Assembly (NCBI GenBank): GCA_008692225.1
Contig: VICG01000001.1
Coordinates: forward strand, 4,174,824-4,238,823
Origin: Monilinia fructicola
Lineage: Eukaryota > Ascomycota > Leotiomycetes > Helotiales > Sclerotiniaceae
Direction: 5' to 3'
DNA length: 64,000 bases
Shown here: positions 48,775 through 61,507 of the stretch, in pieces
Position numbering within the stretch: position 1 is the first letter of the stretch
Layout: the number at the start of each line of letters is the position of its first letter
Position numbers and translations under genes: made by a program
The notes under the pieces: generated by a model
The model's database searches: none
Seen by the model: only the letters and a program-made list of their open reading frames with translations
Told to the model about the DNA's origin: nothing

Positions 48775-49388
48775 GTAGCTATGGAATGGTAAAGATACAT
48801 GCTACCATACATACTATAAACCAAACCATCTTTAACTTTAACCCTGAGAATCACGGTCTCTAATATAGCGGGTACCTAATACTCACTCTTATCATTCTAT
48901 GCCACCTCATATACCCTTGAAACCTACAGTACGTCTGTTTGCAGTTGACACCCGGTGCACCAAGAAAGCGGTAAACTTGATGTTCCAAGGTTATCTTTCA
49001 ATCTTTCTATTCATAATTGGGATACTCTATACATTTGAAGAGTATAATCATCAGCAAGATGTAAGCGTCTTTCAACGGCCGAGAAGGATAAGTACAACTG
49101 AGTCGCAGTGTAATTCGTGTGACTGAGGATCTTGCGTCGGCGTCGTGTATAGAACTATATATAAGATTAAATGAGATTACTCATCAGTTAGTAATCACCA
49201 ACATGGGTTAGATGAAGGTCAGAACGGAACGGAACCACCTTAACCTTAATCTTACTCACCCGTCACATACCCGTAACCACCAGAACCTAACTCACAACAC
49301 CAACACCAACACCAACAGCTCCAACAACACTCACTATCTACTCAATATTCAGAGCTCAACACTCAACTTCCATCCATCAAATGAAATC
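48775..49388. other. Intergenic region between the MFS and carboxylesterase genes
   Basis: No supported gene. The open frame at 48899-49126 has one hydrophobic stretch but nothing recognisable. ACACCAAC-type repeats (about 49293-49330) form the leader of the next gene. Confidence 0.45.
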
Positions 49389-51044
49389 ATGATGAACATG
49401 AATTCTCTTCGTATATCGATTCCCAAAAAAGGCACTCTCTTAGGTCCTCCTGTCATTGATAAAAATACCAGTATATCAAAATGTTATCGCTTTTTAAAGG
49501 TCCCATATGCTTTACCACCAACTGGCGAACGAAGATGGCAAAAGCCTCTTCCACTCCCTCCTGCATTCTCATATGGTTCTGCAAATAATCCAACAATATA
49601 CAATATACCTTCTCTTCCTTGTCCACAGATTTCGGAATTCATGGACAGAGATCCATCGACTGAGGATTGTTTGCAATCAAATATTTATGTACCCATGGGA
49701 ACCCCACCTTCAGATGGCTGGCCGGTATTTATGTATATCCGTGTGTACCATCCCAAAACCGATTGTATGAAGTAAATCTAATAATCATATCAAGATGGTG
49801 GCTTCCTACAATATGGGTCCAATAATTGGACCGATCCATCTTCATTGCTTGCTGAGACCGATGTCAAATGTATCATTGTCTGCCCCGCCTATCGACTCGG
49901 AGTCTTAGGATTCTTAGCTGGGAGAGAGTTATGGGATTATACTTCAGCTGGGAACTTGGGCTTTTGGGATCAAAGAGCCGCTCTTGAATGGACATATGAT
50001 AATATTGAGTATTTCGGTGGTAATAAAGAGAATATCACGGTCGGTGGTTTGTCCGCTGGTTCTTATTCTACTTTTTATCAACTGGCTTATGATATCGGTC
50101 CAAATTCCAATCGACAAATTATTCGTAGGGTTGTTCAATGGTCAAATGGTTGTGGAGTGGAACCCAGAAGAATATCTCAAGCTCAAGAACAATTCGATGA
50201 TTTACTTGCCGTCTTGAGAATCCCCCAATATTTGAGTGGAAAAGATAAGGTGGAAGCTCTTCTCGCCAAAAGCTCTGATGAACTGATCTTCGCAGTTGGA
50301 AAGATAAAGCAAATATTCATTCGACCAGTTCTGGATGGTAAATTTATCTCGAAAGATTTATTCACAAAGATCTATGATGGTTCATTTGGAAAACGGATGA
50401 AAGAACTAGGTATCCAAACTATGATCGGGGATCTCACGCAGGAATTCCATGGTTACAAGAATGTGTTCCCCCCAAGCTCATATGAAGCACTGATTGAACG
50501 TCTGTCATGGGATTATCCTCGGCGCATCGTGAAGGTGGTTTGCGATAAATACAAGCCACGACATGACTCTTCTTCCAATCCACCGGCAACGTATTGGATT
50601 GACATTTTTGGTAAATTGTATGCCGATTTGCAAATCCATTCTACCATGCGCGGTTTTCTTGCGTCAATATATTCACAGGTACCACTTGAAAGTATTCATC
50701 GATATAGGATTGATTGGAGGACCAAGAGTGTGGAAAAAACCCACCCCAAAGAGCTTGGCGCAACTCACGGGACCGATATGTCAATTTGGTTTTTTGGGAA
50801 TGGTGATTCATTGACTAATATTGAGAAAGAATTGTTGATAGAGTGGTTAAAGCCAGTGGGTGCCTTTTTCAATGGTGAGGGCATCGACTGGGGTACACGA
50901 TCAATCAAGGACGTCAGATTTCTTACCTCAGATGGGCACATTGAGATAAGAGACGATGAGATATTTGAAGAGAAACTTGGGTTGTGGGATCTAACCAAAA
51001 GTGTCACAATCTCGCGGAATGTCGGTATTCAATCTAACATATAA
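49389..51044 (+). CDS. Type-B carboxylesterase/lipase family protein (533 aa)
   Basis: Alpha/beta-hydrolase expected to cleave carboxylic esters. Exons 49389-49740 and 49795-51044; 1602 nt in frame. Oxyanion-hole HGG (118-120) is made by splicing across the junction. The nucleophile elbow is GGLSAGS (Ser204; the family usually has GESAG). The likely catalytic His is in GATHGTD. There is no signal peptide, unlike many secreted members, so it is probably intracellular. The ATG at 49389 is preferred; an upstream in-frame ATG at 49212 would add a His/Asn/Thr-rich stretch that looks like leader. Substrate unknown. Confidence 0.88.
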
Positions 51045-54000
51045 TATTTGTCTGATCAGAGAGGAAGTAGTCCTCAAGGCAATTCCATGACGAATCCCTT
51101 TTTGTACAGTTCCTGAGTCACATTTTCCAAAGCTTCCATATAATATAAGCATAAAATTTTCTTCCACAATGAGTTGAAGAAATTTTCGAAAATTGGTAGT
51201 TAGTTCACCTACATAAGAGAACGTTCTGTGTTTGCATGCGTCATGTTAAATTTCGCCAACAGGTTCTACCATCAAGAGCAGTATAAGAAGTGGAATTATT
51301 ACTGGAACTCAATCCGAAATATAAGAACAAGTGGCTCTTATGGGGAGAAAGTGGTTGGTTAAGAGCTTCAGGGAAACGGAACCCAGGATATTAAGAATAA
51401 ATTCCAATCGATTACCATACCTCGACCCTCTTCACGAAATCCATTCCTTCTATAGCAACTCGTAATTTAAGCACCTCTGCCAACATTTACAAAGGCTCAA
51501 CATCTTTCTGTATCTCCCCTTTCTTGTTATCTACGTTTCAACTCCCATATATGTGATTTGTGGCTTTGAGTGTTGATTTTTACTTTTCTACGCCAGAACG
51601 AGGGATGCCTTACCCCTTTTGCCCATGGTGCAGTTCTTGACACATTACAAATATTAATTCCAATAGTGTAGCCTCATTGAAAGACCTAACTCGCTCCTCA
51701 GCTATCAATTCCCCGGGAATATTCAACTGCGCGAGTGGGTCTGGATTATCACCACATAACTTCGCGTACTATCTGATACCCGATTTACTACTTTTGCATA
51801 CATTCTTTGGAAAAGAGTCTTCTCTACGATGCCAGGGTTCCGCTGCAGAATATTCGGCCTCTAAAGTATCATCTGCAAAGGTTTTTCCTAGGTTTGGGAA
51901 GAATTCGTTGACAAACTGAATGTACCACAGCAAGACAGTACATACCGTATCTCTTGCAAACTTTCTGCTCAGAAGTATCAAAGTATCAAAACTTCAGTCT
52001 CAATCAAGAAGCTAAGACTTACTCATGAAAATGAAGCCAGAGGACTCATATTGGAGAACCTTCCTCAGATGAACGAGCAAAGATCAATTGCTTCTCTTCA
52101 TTTCCTTCGTAATCCTTAAGCTTTGTTGTAGGGGATTCACGTCCTGTTATTCAAGCACATAATCGCACGCTCTACATGTAGAAGGAAACCTACCAACAAA
52201 TTACATTTTCATTAATCAACTGCAACAGGTAACAGAAGACGCGCGGCTGGGGACCTCGAAGGAAGCCATGCAAACTGGAAGAATTCCTCAATATTGCCGA
52301 CTTTGTATCATCCAAAGAGACCATTATTGACAATATGAAACTGTATCTTGAAAATTATAAGCTACAGTTTTGATGCGATAACGGACAAGGCAGCACATGC
52401 ATTCGTCGTGGAACCGGAATAGATCGTTGAAGTGTAAATTCACCCATCCGGATACAAGAATCAAGTACACAAAGGGAAGAATTTTAAGTATAGAATCGAG
52501 GTCCTAAAATGCGTCTAATAAGATCTCCCTTCCAAATTGTTATTGGAAACAAAAAAGAGACAATATTCCAGGAAAGGTATTGGTAACGCCGCAATACAAG
52601 AAATTCCCCCCGGCACAAGCTGCAATATCGGTCCCCCCATACCAATAATTTTCTGATGTCGCTTCTAGTATAGGTACTCACCAGATTTTCCACAAAAAAA
52701 AAGGGGGATAGGTATGGGACCATGCATGGATATTAATAGAAGTGAAATTGGCATTCTGGCTGTATTGATGCCAGGAAGGGAATGGTAACATCGCTGCCAA
52801 GTGATAGCACTATATATTCGAAAACGATGGGAACTTTAGGCAGATTAGTGGCCTTTATATGAATATGAATGCTTGGGGAGATCTTGAATGCAGTCAGTGA
52901 GTACTCAGGTAACTACCTAGTTATCCGAGTCTTAGAAAGATGCTAGAGTATTTGGGTGGTGCAATGGTAGGTATTCTCCCCCTTCATCATCAGACTCACA
53001 AGCACAGGATCTCAGTCCAATCCACCAAAGACAAATAACTGCTAGTTAATCACAACCATTATGATGATATAGATCATCCAGAATGAAGAAAAAATGTGAG
53101 TTTCCTGACAAAGGAGCACATAGCCTGTTCATACTGTAAGTAGTGGCTGATTTGAAATTTTGTGGTGTAGATTATTAGAAGGGCTTAGCCTTGAGGACAT
53201 ATGAATCTAATACTACCTAGGTAGTATCAATAAGAAGATCAGGGAGAAGATTAGCTGTGAGGTTGAGCCTTGAAGCTTAGCAGGACCTTGGGAATTTTGA
53301 ATCTGTGACCATGAATCTCATTACGGTGAATGCCGGAGTTTTGGTGAATCAGAGCGGGAAATAGTGTAGTCGAATATAAGACGATACAATTGATACCTAT
53401 CAATGAGGAATCGAGCGGTTTCCGGGCGGATTTCCACATGGGATTACCCATTGAGGAAATTAACAATTCATTCACCTGCACCGGTATCCGTCTTTCGTCT
53501 TGGATTGATGCTCTTATTAGTGTGCAAATTTTTCCCTCAAAAATAGCAATTCTTTCAAGCTGGAGTTGGTCTTTTCCTAAAGTATACAGAGTTTCCTGAT
53601 ACTTGATAATCTTTTTCCAATATACGTCTCCTGTACACTGCTAGTTGATATCACTTCAGCCGCTGTACTTTCGTTCCCTTTTTCCAAGCCTTCTTAAACT
53701 TCCTTCTGAACTGTTTGTGATGATCTCCGACGCAACTACGACCTGTTCGCATATTACTCTTCCAGAAGCCTTTTTCTAACACGGCCATACCAAGGTTGTT
53801 GATAACGCGCCACCTGACGGCCTTTTTTACCTTTTGACAACGTCGTGAAGTAGCTTTCAAAATTTCCAAACTTTGATCTACCTTTCCCACCTTTCCAAAG
53901 TCTCAAAAGCACCTTGGGGATCAAGCCTACCTGCGCAAAAATTCCTCAAACTCTCATTTCCACGATCTTAACTGCCGCTCTTTTAATCCCATCTATAACA

Positions 54001-54073
54001 CCCGACATTGCTACCCTTTCAAAGCTATCTCATCCACCGTGAAAGTCCTAATCTCTTTCAGAAACTAAGGACG
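51045..54073. other. Long gene-poor region before the RG-rich protein gene
   Basis: About 3 kb in which I see no credible gene on either strand. A basic open frame (53651-53890, minus) lacks any family features. A tRNA-like stretch at 52955-53026 does not fold properly. The leader for the next gene occupies the last few hundred bases. Confidence 0.45.
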
Positions 54074-55112
54074 ATGAATGATACCGGCCGAAAAGCTATA
54101 GCTGGTGTTTCAGGGCCAGGTGCAAGAACTGTTGTTTGTCCCACAGCAGAGTACAGAGCGCCCATATACATATGCTATGACCATCTTTGTCGGCACTGTC
54201 CTAGGGAAGATCTAGGATACCAGCTTATTTTCATTCCACAATCGTCCGTTGACCCACGCCAGTATATCCATCCTCCAAGAGTATATACCCGGTTCTACAA
54301 TGATTTTCGGTACCAAGTATATGCTTTGAGTCAATATGGAATGCCTCCTCAACAGTCCCGGGCTGGTATCTGTTCCTTTTGGTGCCACCATGATGTTAGT
54401 ATTCATATTCATGAACTATTCTTTTGTTTTAAGTTATACTAACTCATCTTATTAGATTGAATCTGGTCCTCCAATCCAGCGTGCTTGGTATCATGGACAA
54501 TCTAGCGACTCTAACCGTGTGCTCATACTGGATGACGGTAATCAAGCTTTCATCGATCCCATTAGCAGACGCACTAATATATATGGCCCTCCCGCCGGAT
54601 CCACAGCTAGTCTGGGAGCTAGTAGCGCTGTTGGTGAAAGCTCCGAAGATACAACATCCGTTCAATCTTTCAAATCTGAGGCAAGTCCTGAGACCCCAAG
54701 CCTTAGAGATTGTTCAGTACAGTCGCGATCACCTGGCTCACCAGCTCTCCCTCTGACACCAAGATGCATGTACAACCACGCGTACAACACCCCGGCTACG
54801 TATATATTGCCTACCATTCCACATGCTCCGGGGACAGTGGAACAGGTTGAACTCGAGGTGCTTCGTCCTAGTGGAGCCGTGGTTGTGGCAGGGATGGTGG
54901 ATAACGATAGAACGCCAACAAGGGATAACTTTGGTGGTGGAGGAGGTGGTGCAGCAACAGCAACCCCTCGTAGAATTGCGGATGGGTTTGCTCGTGTTAA
55001 CGGCACAACCATTATGAATGCGCCCTCTGCTCCCAGATCTAGAGGAGCTAGTCGCGGCCAGGCCCATTATCGGGGAGGACGTCCAACGAGGATCTGGAAT
55101 TGGCGTAATTAG
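54074..55112 (+). CDS. Hypothetical protein with Cys/His-rich N-terminus and RG-rich C-terminus (325 aa)
   Basis: Exons 54074-54394 and 54456-55112; 978 nt in frame, with an intron bearing GTTAGT, ATACTAAC and TTAG. The N-terminal half has a short Cys/His stretch (YDHLCRHCPRED). The middle is Ser-rich (about 180-240) and the C-terminal end holds poly-Gly followed by Arg/Gly-rich RSRGASRG and RGGRP motifs typical of RNA-contacting tails. I do not recognise the family. The intron signals and sustained frame support a real gene. Confidence 0.7.
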
Positions 55113-56213
55113 ATTTGGGTGCTGATGCTGGAGGTTGGATTATGGACCAACTGCAAGCTATTATGGTTGCCTTAGTCACATTAAAAGATGAACATGCCAC
55201 CTCTATCATACCAAACTATCATTGCTCGTGCCGTCTATCCACATTTTATCCCTCATCTTCCATATTCCCTCTTCAAACTAATAATTGTCCTGAATGAAGT
55301 TGAGCACCAACTTATGTCATGCGCGATTTCTTGCCCAAGAGTAGCTTGTTGTCCCTGATACCTCGAGATAAACCGGAGAAATCAAAAAGTACCAGCTTGC
55401 GGTTATGGAAACTATTCCTAGGGCTTACATACTTTTTTATCAACACCAAAACCCGTTCATCTACGATTACTGAATCATAAATTATTGATTTCAGTTGTAT
55501 TATTATGATGTGGATGGTATTCATGTATCCGTTTTCTTGATTTCGGGGTTTTCAGTTTGCATGTCTTGTATCATTCCAGGGAATTCCTCAGTATGTCACA
55601 CTTGTTGTTGGAATAATTCATTCTAAATAACCTCTTTCATTTTGATGATCTAGCTAGTGTATGTTTGTCTCCTTTGCTTTCAGATTGGCTGTATCTTTTG
55701 TCTTTCCTTGACATTCATCAGCACATGTCTCTCATTACCAAAGTGAAAACTTACAATAGATGTTTCTATATTAATGGGTTGACTTGTATACTCTGCATAT
55801 ATTGATCTATAAAACTATAAGACTCAAAAGATGCAAGATTCCTGACTCGTCACACTGAATTGCATATTGTTAGCTTTGAAGTGCCACACAATGATCAGGT
55901 GGTGAGAGAATAAATCTACATTTACTTTGATCAGGTCTCTAACAACGTTCAGATTCTCGGTGGAAAAGGCATAACCATTTGGAAATTGGATTTGTATCGT
56001 TAGATATCATAATACTTGGGAAGAGAAGATTAATCGTTTCCCTAATATCCACATCTGGAGAAGGATAAACATCGAACATAATGTAAAATTTGTTAGGTTG
56101 GTGTTATTATCTGTATCGAGGTTTTTGAAATTAGATGCAGAGTGTATGACAAGAGTGACTGTGTATTGAATATATGAATCTCTCAATATGAGTAACAAGA
56201 GAATAGTAACGAC
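55113..56213. other. Convergent intergenic region
   Basis: 3' ends of the RG-rich protein gene and of the ketopantoate reductase-type gene. AT-rich, with no gene or repeat visible. Confidence 0.5.
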
Positions 56214-57242
56214 TCAGAGTTTGCTGGCCATTTTCTCCTTCTTTCTATTGTCTTGTGCCTTTCTCAATAGCGAATACAGTGTTTGGAGTCGCGGCATTTC
56301 CAACCCATGACTTCTCGCAATTCGAATCGGATTTCCTAGAATAACCTCAAGCTCCATGGTTTTCCCCTGTTCCCAATCTAACAACATGCTTGGCTTGCTC
56401 CCGCTTGTGTTTTTCTGTGTGCTCTTCAGTAGCTGCTCCGAAGTCGCAAATTCTGCTGGTAACTTGGTCCCCAATATCTTCGGAGCTGTTTCTAACACTT
56501 CATCCATAACACCTTTCAGATGAATATAAAGCTCCGGATCAAGCGACATGTCATTATTGGTACTCCCGGCCGAAAGAACAGCTGAAGGATTCATACTGGC
56601 ATTGATTGCAATTTTATGCCATCTGACCATTTGAAGTTTCCAGTGCGAATACTCTTGGGCGTCTGAGATTCCTCCTCTTTGTAACAACTTGACAAATGTA
56701 CTGTTCCGGCGGACTGCCATCTCTTGATTATCATTCAAACTCGTTGATTCAACAATTCCCGGCAAATATGGACCAATGCTTATTCTTGTCCATCTATTAT
56801 GCTTGATGATTCCCGGAGAACTTTGTTCAGCGCTGACAATAGTAACAGCACTTAGAATGGTAGATCCTATGAACCTTTTCGAATATGGTTCTTCTACACC
56901 AAGGCCATTCTGGATCAACACGACAGATGTATGACCTTTCTTGACGAGACCTTCGAGGATCTCAGAATCATCACTAACATCTGGAAGTGCCTTCGTGCTT
57001 ACGACAATGAAATCCCAAGATTCGTTTGAATTTCGAGCGTCTTGTGGATTGGCAAATGTTTGATGAGGAATAAATTTGTACTCTCCAAATTTTGGTGACG
57101 TGATATTGAAGCCATTAGCTACAACAGCTTCGTAATTTGATCGACATATAACGGATACTTGAGTATGTTGGACTTGAGCTATCCGAGATCCATAGAATGC
57201 ACCAACTGCACCAGCACCAATGATGAGGACTTTTATAGTCAT
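56214..57242 (-). CDS. Ketopantoate reductase family (PanE/ApbA) protein (342 aa)
   Basis: NAD(P)-dependent reductase fold; single exon. The N-terminal Rossmann motif is GAGAVGAFYGSR. VVSTKA and LIQNGLG are typical of the family, and the catalytic Lys sits in WHKIAINASMNP. A C-terminal EL-containing helix (MELEVILGNPIRIAR) matches the second domain. Fungi carry several paralogues, so reduction of 2-dehydropantoate (pantothenate pathway) is likely but not certain. It is the last gene before the subtelomere. Confidence 0.88.
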   Translation of the reverse strand: MTIKVLIIGAGAVGAFYGSRIAQVQHTQVSVICRSNYEAVVANGFNITSPKFGEYKFIPHQTFANPQDARNSNESWDFIVVSTKALPDVSDDSEILEGLVKKGHTSVVLIQNGLGVEEPYSKRFIGSTILSAVTIVSAEQSSPGIIKHNRWTRISIGPYLPGIVESTSLNDNQEMAVRRNSTFVKLLQRGGISDAQEYSHWKLQMVRWHKIAINASMNPSAVLSAGSTNNDMSLDPELYIHLKGVMDEVLETAPKILGTKLPAEFATSEQLLKSTQKNTSGSKPSMLLDWEQGKTMELEVILGNPIRIARSHGLEMPRLQTLYSLLRKAQDNRKKEKMASKL

Positions 57243-57885
57243 ATTGATATTTTCGAATTTGATATAGGTTAGATAGTTAGACAGTTAGATCGTTGAAAGA
57301 AAGATATGTTGATTGAATACAGCTATCGGTTTGTCGGTGTGGTCTGTATTATAATGAGGGAGTAAAATAGATAACCTCGGCATTAAGGTTAATTATAATC
57401 GATGGATCTTCTTATATAATCCTCCATTAGCACTCCTTTAATTAGGTGCTAGACACGCAATAGTGGATGCCACACTTCCGTTTAACCCGTTACTAAAACT
57501 ACCTTAATGCTCGCACTTTTAAAGATTTATTCTAAATTTTATTTATAATAATTTCATATCATAATGAAAACTATTATTCTAGAATCAAATAAAGTATAGT
57601 ATAAAACACAAATACTTAATTAAAAATTCAAAGTTAAGATAATAACTACGTTATATACTACTAGTATATAATATTAAGAGGGCGAAGATTTAATATCTAT
57701 ATATAGTGCCTTCTACGAACCTATAATTAGCTCTTATTATTATAAGAGTTTATAAAGCTAAGATTGAATTATACGAATTATTTAATAAAGCTATAATACT
57801 ATTATTTTAAATCTCGAATTATATTATTATCCCTGAGGGCTTTTTCTAATGATATAACGATAACGATTTTTTAACCTTACAACTC
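57243..57885. other. Transition from gene-bearing DNA to AT-rich subtelomere
   Basis: Base composition shifts abruptly to AT-rich near 57450-57540 and remains so to the telomere. TA-rich runs and loss of coding frames fit repeat-induced point mutation. No gene is seen. Confidence 0.6.
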
Positions 57886-57903
57886 AATAACTATTCCATA
57901 GAT

Positions 57904-57966
57904 TTTTTCGCGGGCCACCATCGGTGGTGATCTATTTCGATAGGGAGGGTGGTGGCCCGCGAAAAA
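57904..57966. repeat. GC-rich hairpin opening unit 1
   Basis: Arms 57904-57920 and 57950-57966 match 17 of 17, separated by a 29-nt loop. It is strongly GC-rich within AT-rich flanks and present in altered form in all five units. Confidence 0.9.
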
Positions 57967-58105
57967 TAATCGAATCGGCTATTACTATAATTTGCTCAAA
58001 TATTAATATAATTTAAAAATTTAAAATCGTATATTATAAAGCTTTATTTAAATTATTTATATATATAAAATTTATTTTAAATCATCTTAAATATTAAAGG
58101 ATTTG

Positions 58106-58299
58106 TGTGACGGTCGTGTCACGACCGACACGGAAGGAGTCGGCCTTGGAGCCGACACCCTTGGCGTGTCGGCAAGGACGACACGGTTAGCGTTGCCGAC
58201 GTCGTCGGCAGGAGCGGACAGCATAGGCTTAGCTATAAGTAGACAGCATTAGACAGTTTAATACAGATCAGCTTTTACCACGATACACGTATCTTGCCA
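58106..58299 (+). mobile_element. Solo LTR (194 bp) with 5-bp target duplication
   Basis: Starts TGTGACGG and ends TTGCCA (TG...CA), flanked on both sides by ATTTG (58101-58105 and 58300-58304). It is GC-rich and absent at the equivalent point of the other units. CTATAAGT at 58233 could be its TATA box. Several nested inverted repeats (GTGTCACGACCGACAC and others) lie inside. No coding sequence is present, so it is the remnant of recombination between two LTRs. Confidence 0.82.
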
Positions 58300-59121
58300 A
58301 TTTGTATAGGTTTAAATTATCAAGTATATGAAAATGATTAGTTAAAGTGATATAGGGTAGTAGGATTCTAGAAAATATACTATTTCAAATATTATTCTTA
58401 ATATATTTATATTAATTCAATCTTATATTATAAAAATCTAAAAAAAACTAATATCGAATTAAAGTGATCGAAGGACTTTATGATATTTTTTAAAATCTTA
58501 AAATTCGGATTATTTATTATAAAGGTATAATATATATTTTAAAATAAATAAGCTAATTTGTTCAAATGTAATAAACTATTGTGGATACATTTATATTAAT
58601 TTTATTAGTTTAATTCTATTAGGTATAAATAAAACTTTTAAAGGGTAATATCTTAGTAAGAGATAGAGGTGTTTTGATTGCATTATTAATTTAATTAATA
58701 ATACAATTTATAATCCTTTGTATATATATTAATCTTTGATTTGTTAAATTTAATATTTTTTAACAAAGAACAAAAAAGTTTTATTTTATGCTAGTATATA
58801 TAAGTTCGGTTATAAATGGCAGAATGGGGAATATTTAATCTTGATAAAATATTTCTAAGTGGTTACGTTTGAACACCTCCTTTTTTTTAATTTTTAATTT
58901 TTTTAAATATTATTTATTTAAATATTATTAATATTATTTATTTTAATATTATTTTAATTATAATTATTATTTTATTCATTATTATATATAATTATTAATA
59001 ATATTTTATTTATTATAATTAGAGTTATTAATAATATTTTAACTTTATTATTATTAAAAAGAAAACCCTTATTAATATTATTAATATTAATATATAATAT
59101 TTAAAATGAAAGTATTAACCC

Positions 59122-60470
59122 CTAATAACTATTCTATAAATTTTTTGCGGGCCACCACCGGTGATAACCCATTTTAATAGGGGGGGTGGTGGCCCACGAA
59201 AAATAGTTGAATTGGCTATTACTATAATTCGTTTAAATATTAATATAATTTAAAATTTTAAAATCGTATATTATAAAGCTTTATTTAAATTATTTATATA
59301 TAAAATTTTTTTTAAATTATCTCAAAAATTGAAGGATCTGTACGGATTTTAATATATTAGTATTTTGGTGGTATATAAAGTAAAACCATTTTGATAGGGG
59401 GGTGGTAGCCTAACAAAATATTCATATAAATTCAAATTTATTATTATTTTAATTAGCTTAAATCTTAATATAAATTAAAAATTTAAAATATTATATAATA
59501 AAGATTTATTTAAAATATTTTTATATATATAATTTATTTTAAATTATCTCAAAAATTGAAGGATTTGTACCAATTTAAATGATTAGTTATAAAAAAATGA
59601 TTGGTTAGGGTAAGGGTATTGTAGGGTAATAGAATTTCAAAAAATATAATATTTTAAATAACATTTTTTATATATTAATATTAATTTAATTTTATATTAT
59701 AAAAATTTAAAAAAAGCTAATATTCAATTAAAATAAACAGAGGGCTTTATAACATTTTTTAAAATTTCGAAATTCGAATTATTTATAATAAAGATATAAT
59801 ATATATTTTAAAATAAGTGAGCTAATTTGTTTAAATATAACAAATTATTGTGAATATATTTATACTGATTCTATTAGCTTAATTTCATTAGGTATAAATA
59901 AAACTTTCAGAAGGTAATACCCTAATAAAAAATAAAAGTATCCTAATCACATTATTAATCTAATTAGTAATACAATTTGTAATCCTTTATATATATACTA
60001 ACTTTTGATTTGTTAGATCTAATATTTTTTAATAAAGAATAAAAAAGTCTTGTTTTACATTAATATATATAAATTCAGCTATAAATAGCAGAGTGGGAAA
60101 TATTTCATATTCTAAATGGTTACATTTGAATATCTCTTTTATTTTTTTAATTTTTAAATATTATTTATTTAAATATTAATATTATTTATTAGTATTATTT
60201 ATTTTAATATTATTTTAATTATTATAATTATTAATAATATTTCAATTATTATAATTATTAATAATATTTTATTTAATAATATTTTATTTATTATTATTAT
60301 AATTATTATTATTATTATTATTTTATAATTATTAAGAATATTAAATAATATTAATATAATGTTTAAAAATAAAAGTATTAACCCTGTAAGAGTAATTGCT
60401 ATAGAGATTGAGAAAAGAAAATGCCCTTTATAAGGGTAATTGCTACAGGGATTAGAAAAAGAAAATACTT
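59122..60470 (+). repeat. Subtelomeric unit 2
   Basis: About 1.35 kb. Hairpin arms have several C-to-T/G-to-A changes (TTGCGGG, CCCACGA). It contains the second hairpin-like half (about 59360-59425), a TATA-like element near 60062-60090 and, at the end, a decayed copy (about 60380-60470) of the block that adjoins the telomere. Confidence 0.8.
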
Positions 60471-61507
60471 TAATAACTATTTTATAATTTTTTCGTAGGT
60501 TACTATTAATAATAATTTATTTCGATAAAGGGAGACAATAACCTGTAAAAATAATTGAATTAGCTATTATTATAATTCGCTTAAATATTGATATAATTTA
60601 AAAATTTAAAATCATATATTATAAAACTTTATTTAAATTATTCATATATAAAATTTATTTTAAATTATTTTTAATAAATTGAAGGATTTGTATACATTTT
60701 CAATATATTAACATTTTAGATAGTATGTAAAGTAAAGCTATTTCGATAACAGGGTGTGTGGTTTAATAAAATATTCATTTATAATTCAAATTTATTATTA
60801 TTCTAATTAACTTAAATCTTAATATAAATTTAAAAATTTAAAATACTATAGAATAAAGATTTATTTAAATATTTTTATATATAAAATTTATATTAAATTA
60901 TCTTTAAAATTGAAAGGATCTGTACTAAGTTTAAATTATTAAGCTATATAAAAATGATTGACCAGGGTAAAAGTATTGTAGAGTAGTAGAATTTCAAAAA
61001 ATATAATATTTTAAATAACATTTTTTATATATTAATATTAATTCAATCTTATATTTTAAAAAAATCTAAAAAAAGCTAATATTTAAATTAAAACAAATAA
61101 GGGGCTTTATAATATTTTTTAAAATTTTCAAAATTCGAAATTATTTATTATAAAGGTATAATATATATTTTTTAAAATAAATAAACTTAATTTTGTTTAA
61201 ATATAATAAATTATTGCAAATACATTTATACTGAATTCTATTAAGCTTTAATTCCATTAGGTATAAATAGAAACCTTTAAAAGATAATACTTTTAATAAA
61301 AAACAAAAGTATTTCTAATTGTATTATTAATCTGATTAATAATACAATTTATAATCCTTTGTATATATATTAACCTTTGATTTATTAAACCTAATACTTT
61401 TTAACAAAGAACAAAAAAGCCTTATTTTACATTAATATATATAAGTTCGGCTATAAATAGCAGAGTGGGGAATATTTCATATTTTAAATGGTTACGTTTG
61501 AATATCT
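60471..61507 (+). repeat. Subtelomeric unit 3, heavily decayed
   Basis: About 1.04 kb. The opening hairpin is eroded to TTTTTCGTAGGTTACTATT, with C-to-T changes throughout. The TATA-like element at 61434-61460 is intact. The unit joins unit 4 directly without the AT-rich tail. Confidence 0.75.

Larger units (their letters stand above)
57886..59121 (+). repeat. Subtelomeric unit 1, carrying a solo LTR
   Basis: Opens with the hairpin at 57904-57966 (17-nt perfect arms TTTTTCGCGGGCCACCA). Without the LTR and one copy of its target duplication it is about 1.04 kb. It lacks the second hairpin-like half found in the other units. A TATA-like element (about 58794-58816) and a GGGGAATATT block follow, then an AT-rich tail. 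Confidence 0.8.

Noticed and set aside
52955..53026. tRNA-like stretch with an A-box-like TGGTGCAATGG and a 72-nt span closed by GGTGG/CCACC
   Set aside because: The T arm and anticodon arm do not pair and the B box is poor, so it is at most a decayed relic.
53651..53890. Basic 79-codon open frame on the minus strand
   Set aside because: Lys/Arg-rich but without a motif; probably chance in the leader region of the next gene.
57904..57966. GC-rich hairpin considered as a transcription terminator
   Set aside because: Intrinsic hairpin-T terminators are not used by RNA polymerase II, and no gene ends here; it recurs as part of a repeat unit.
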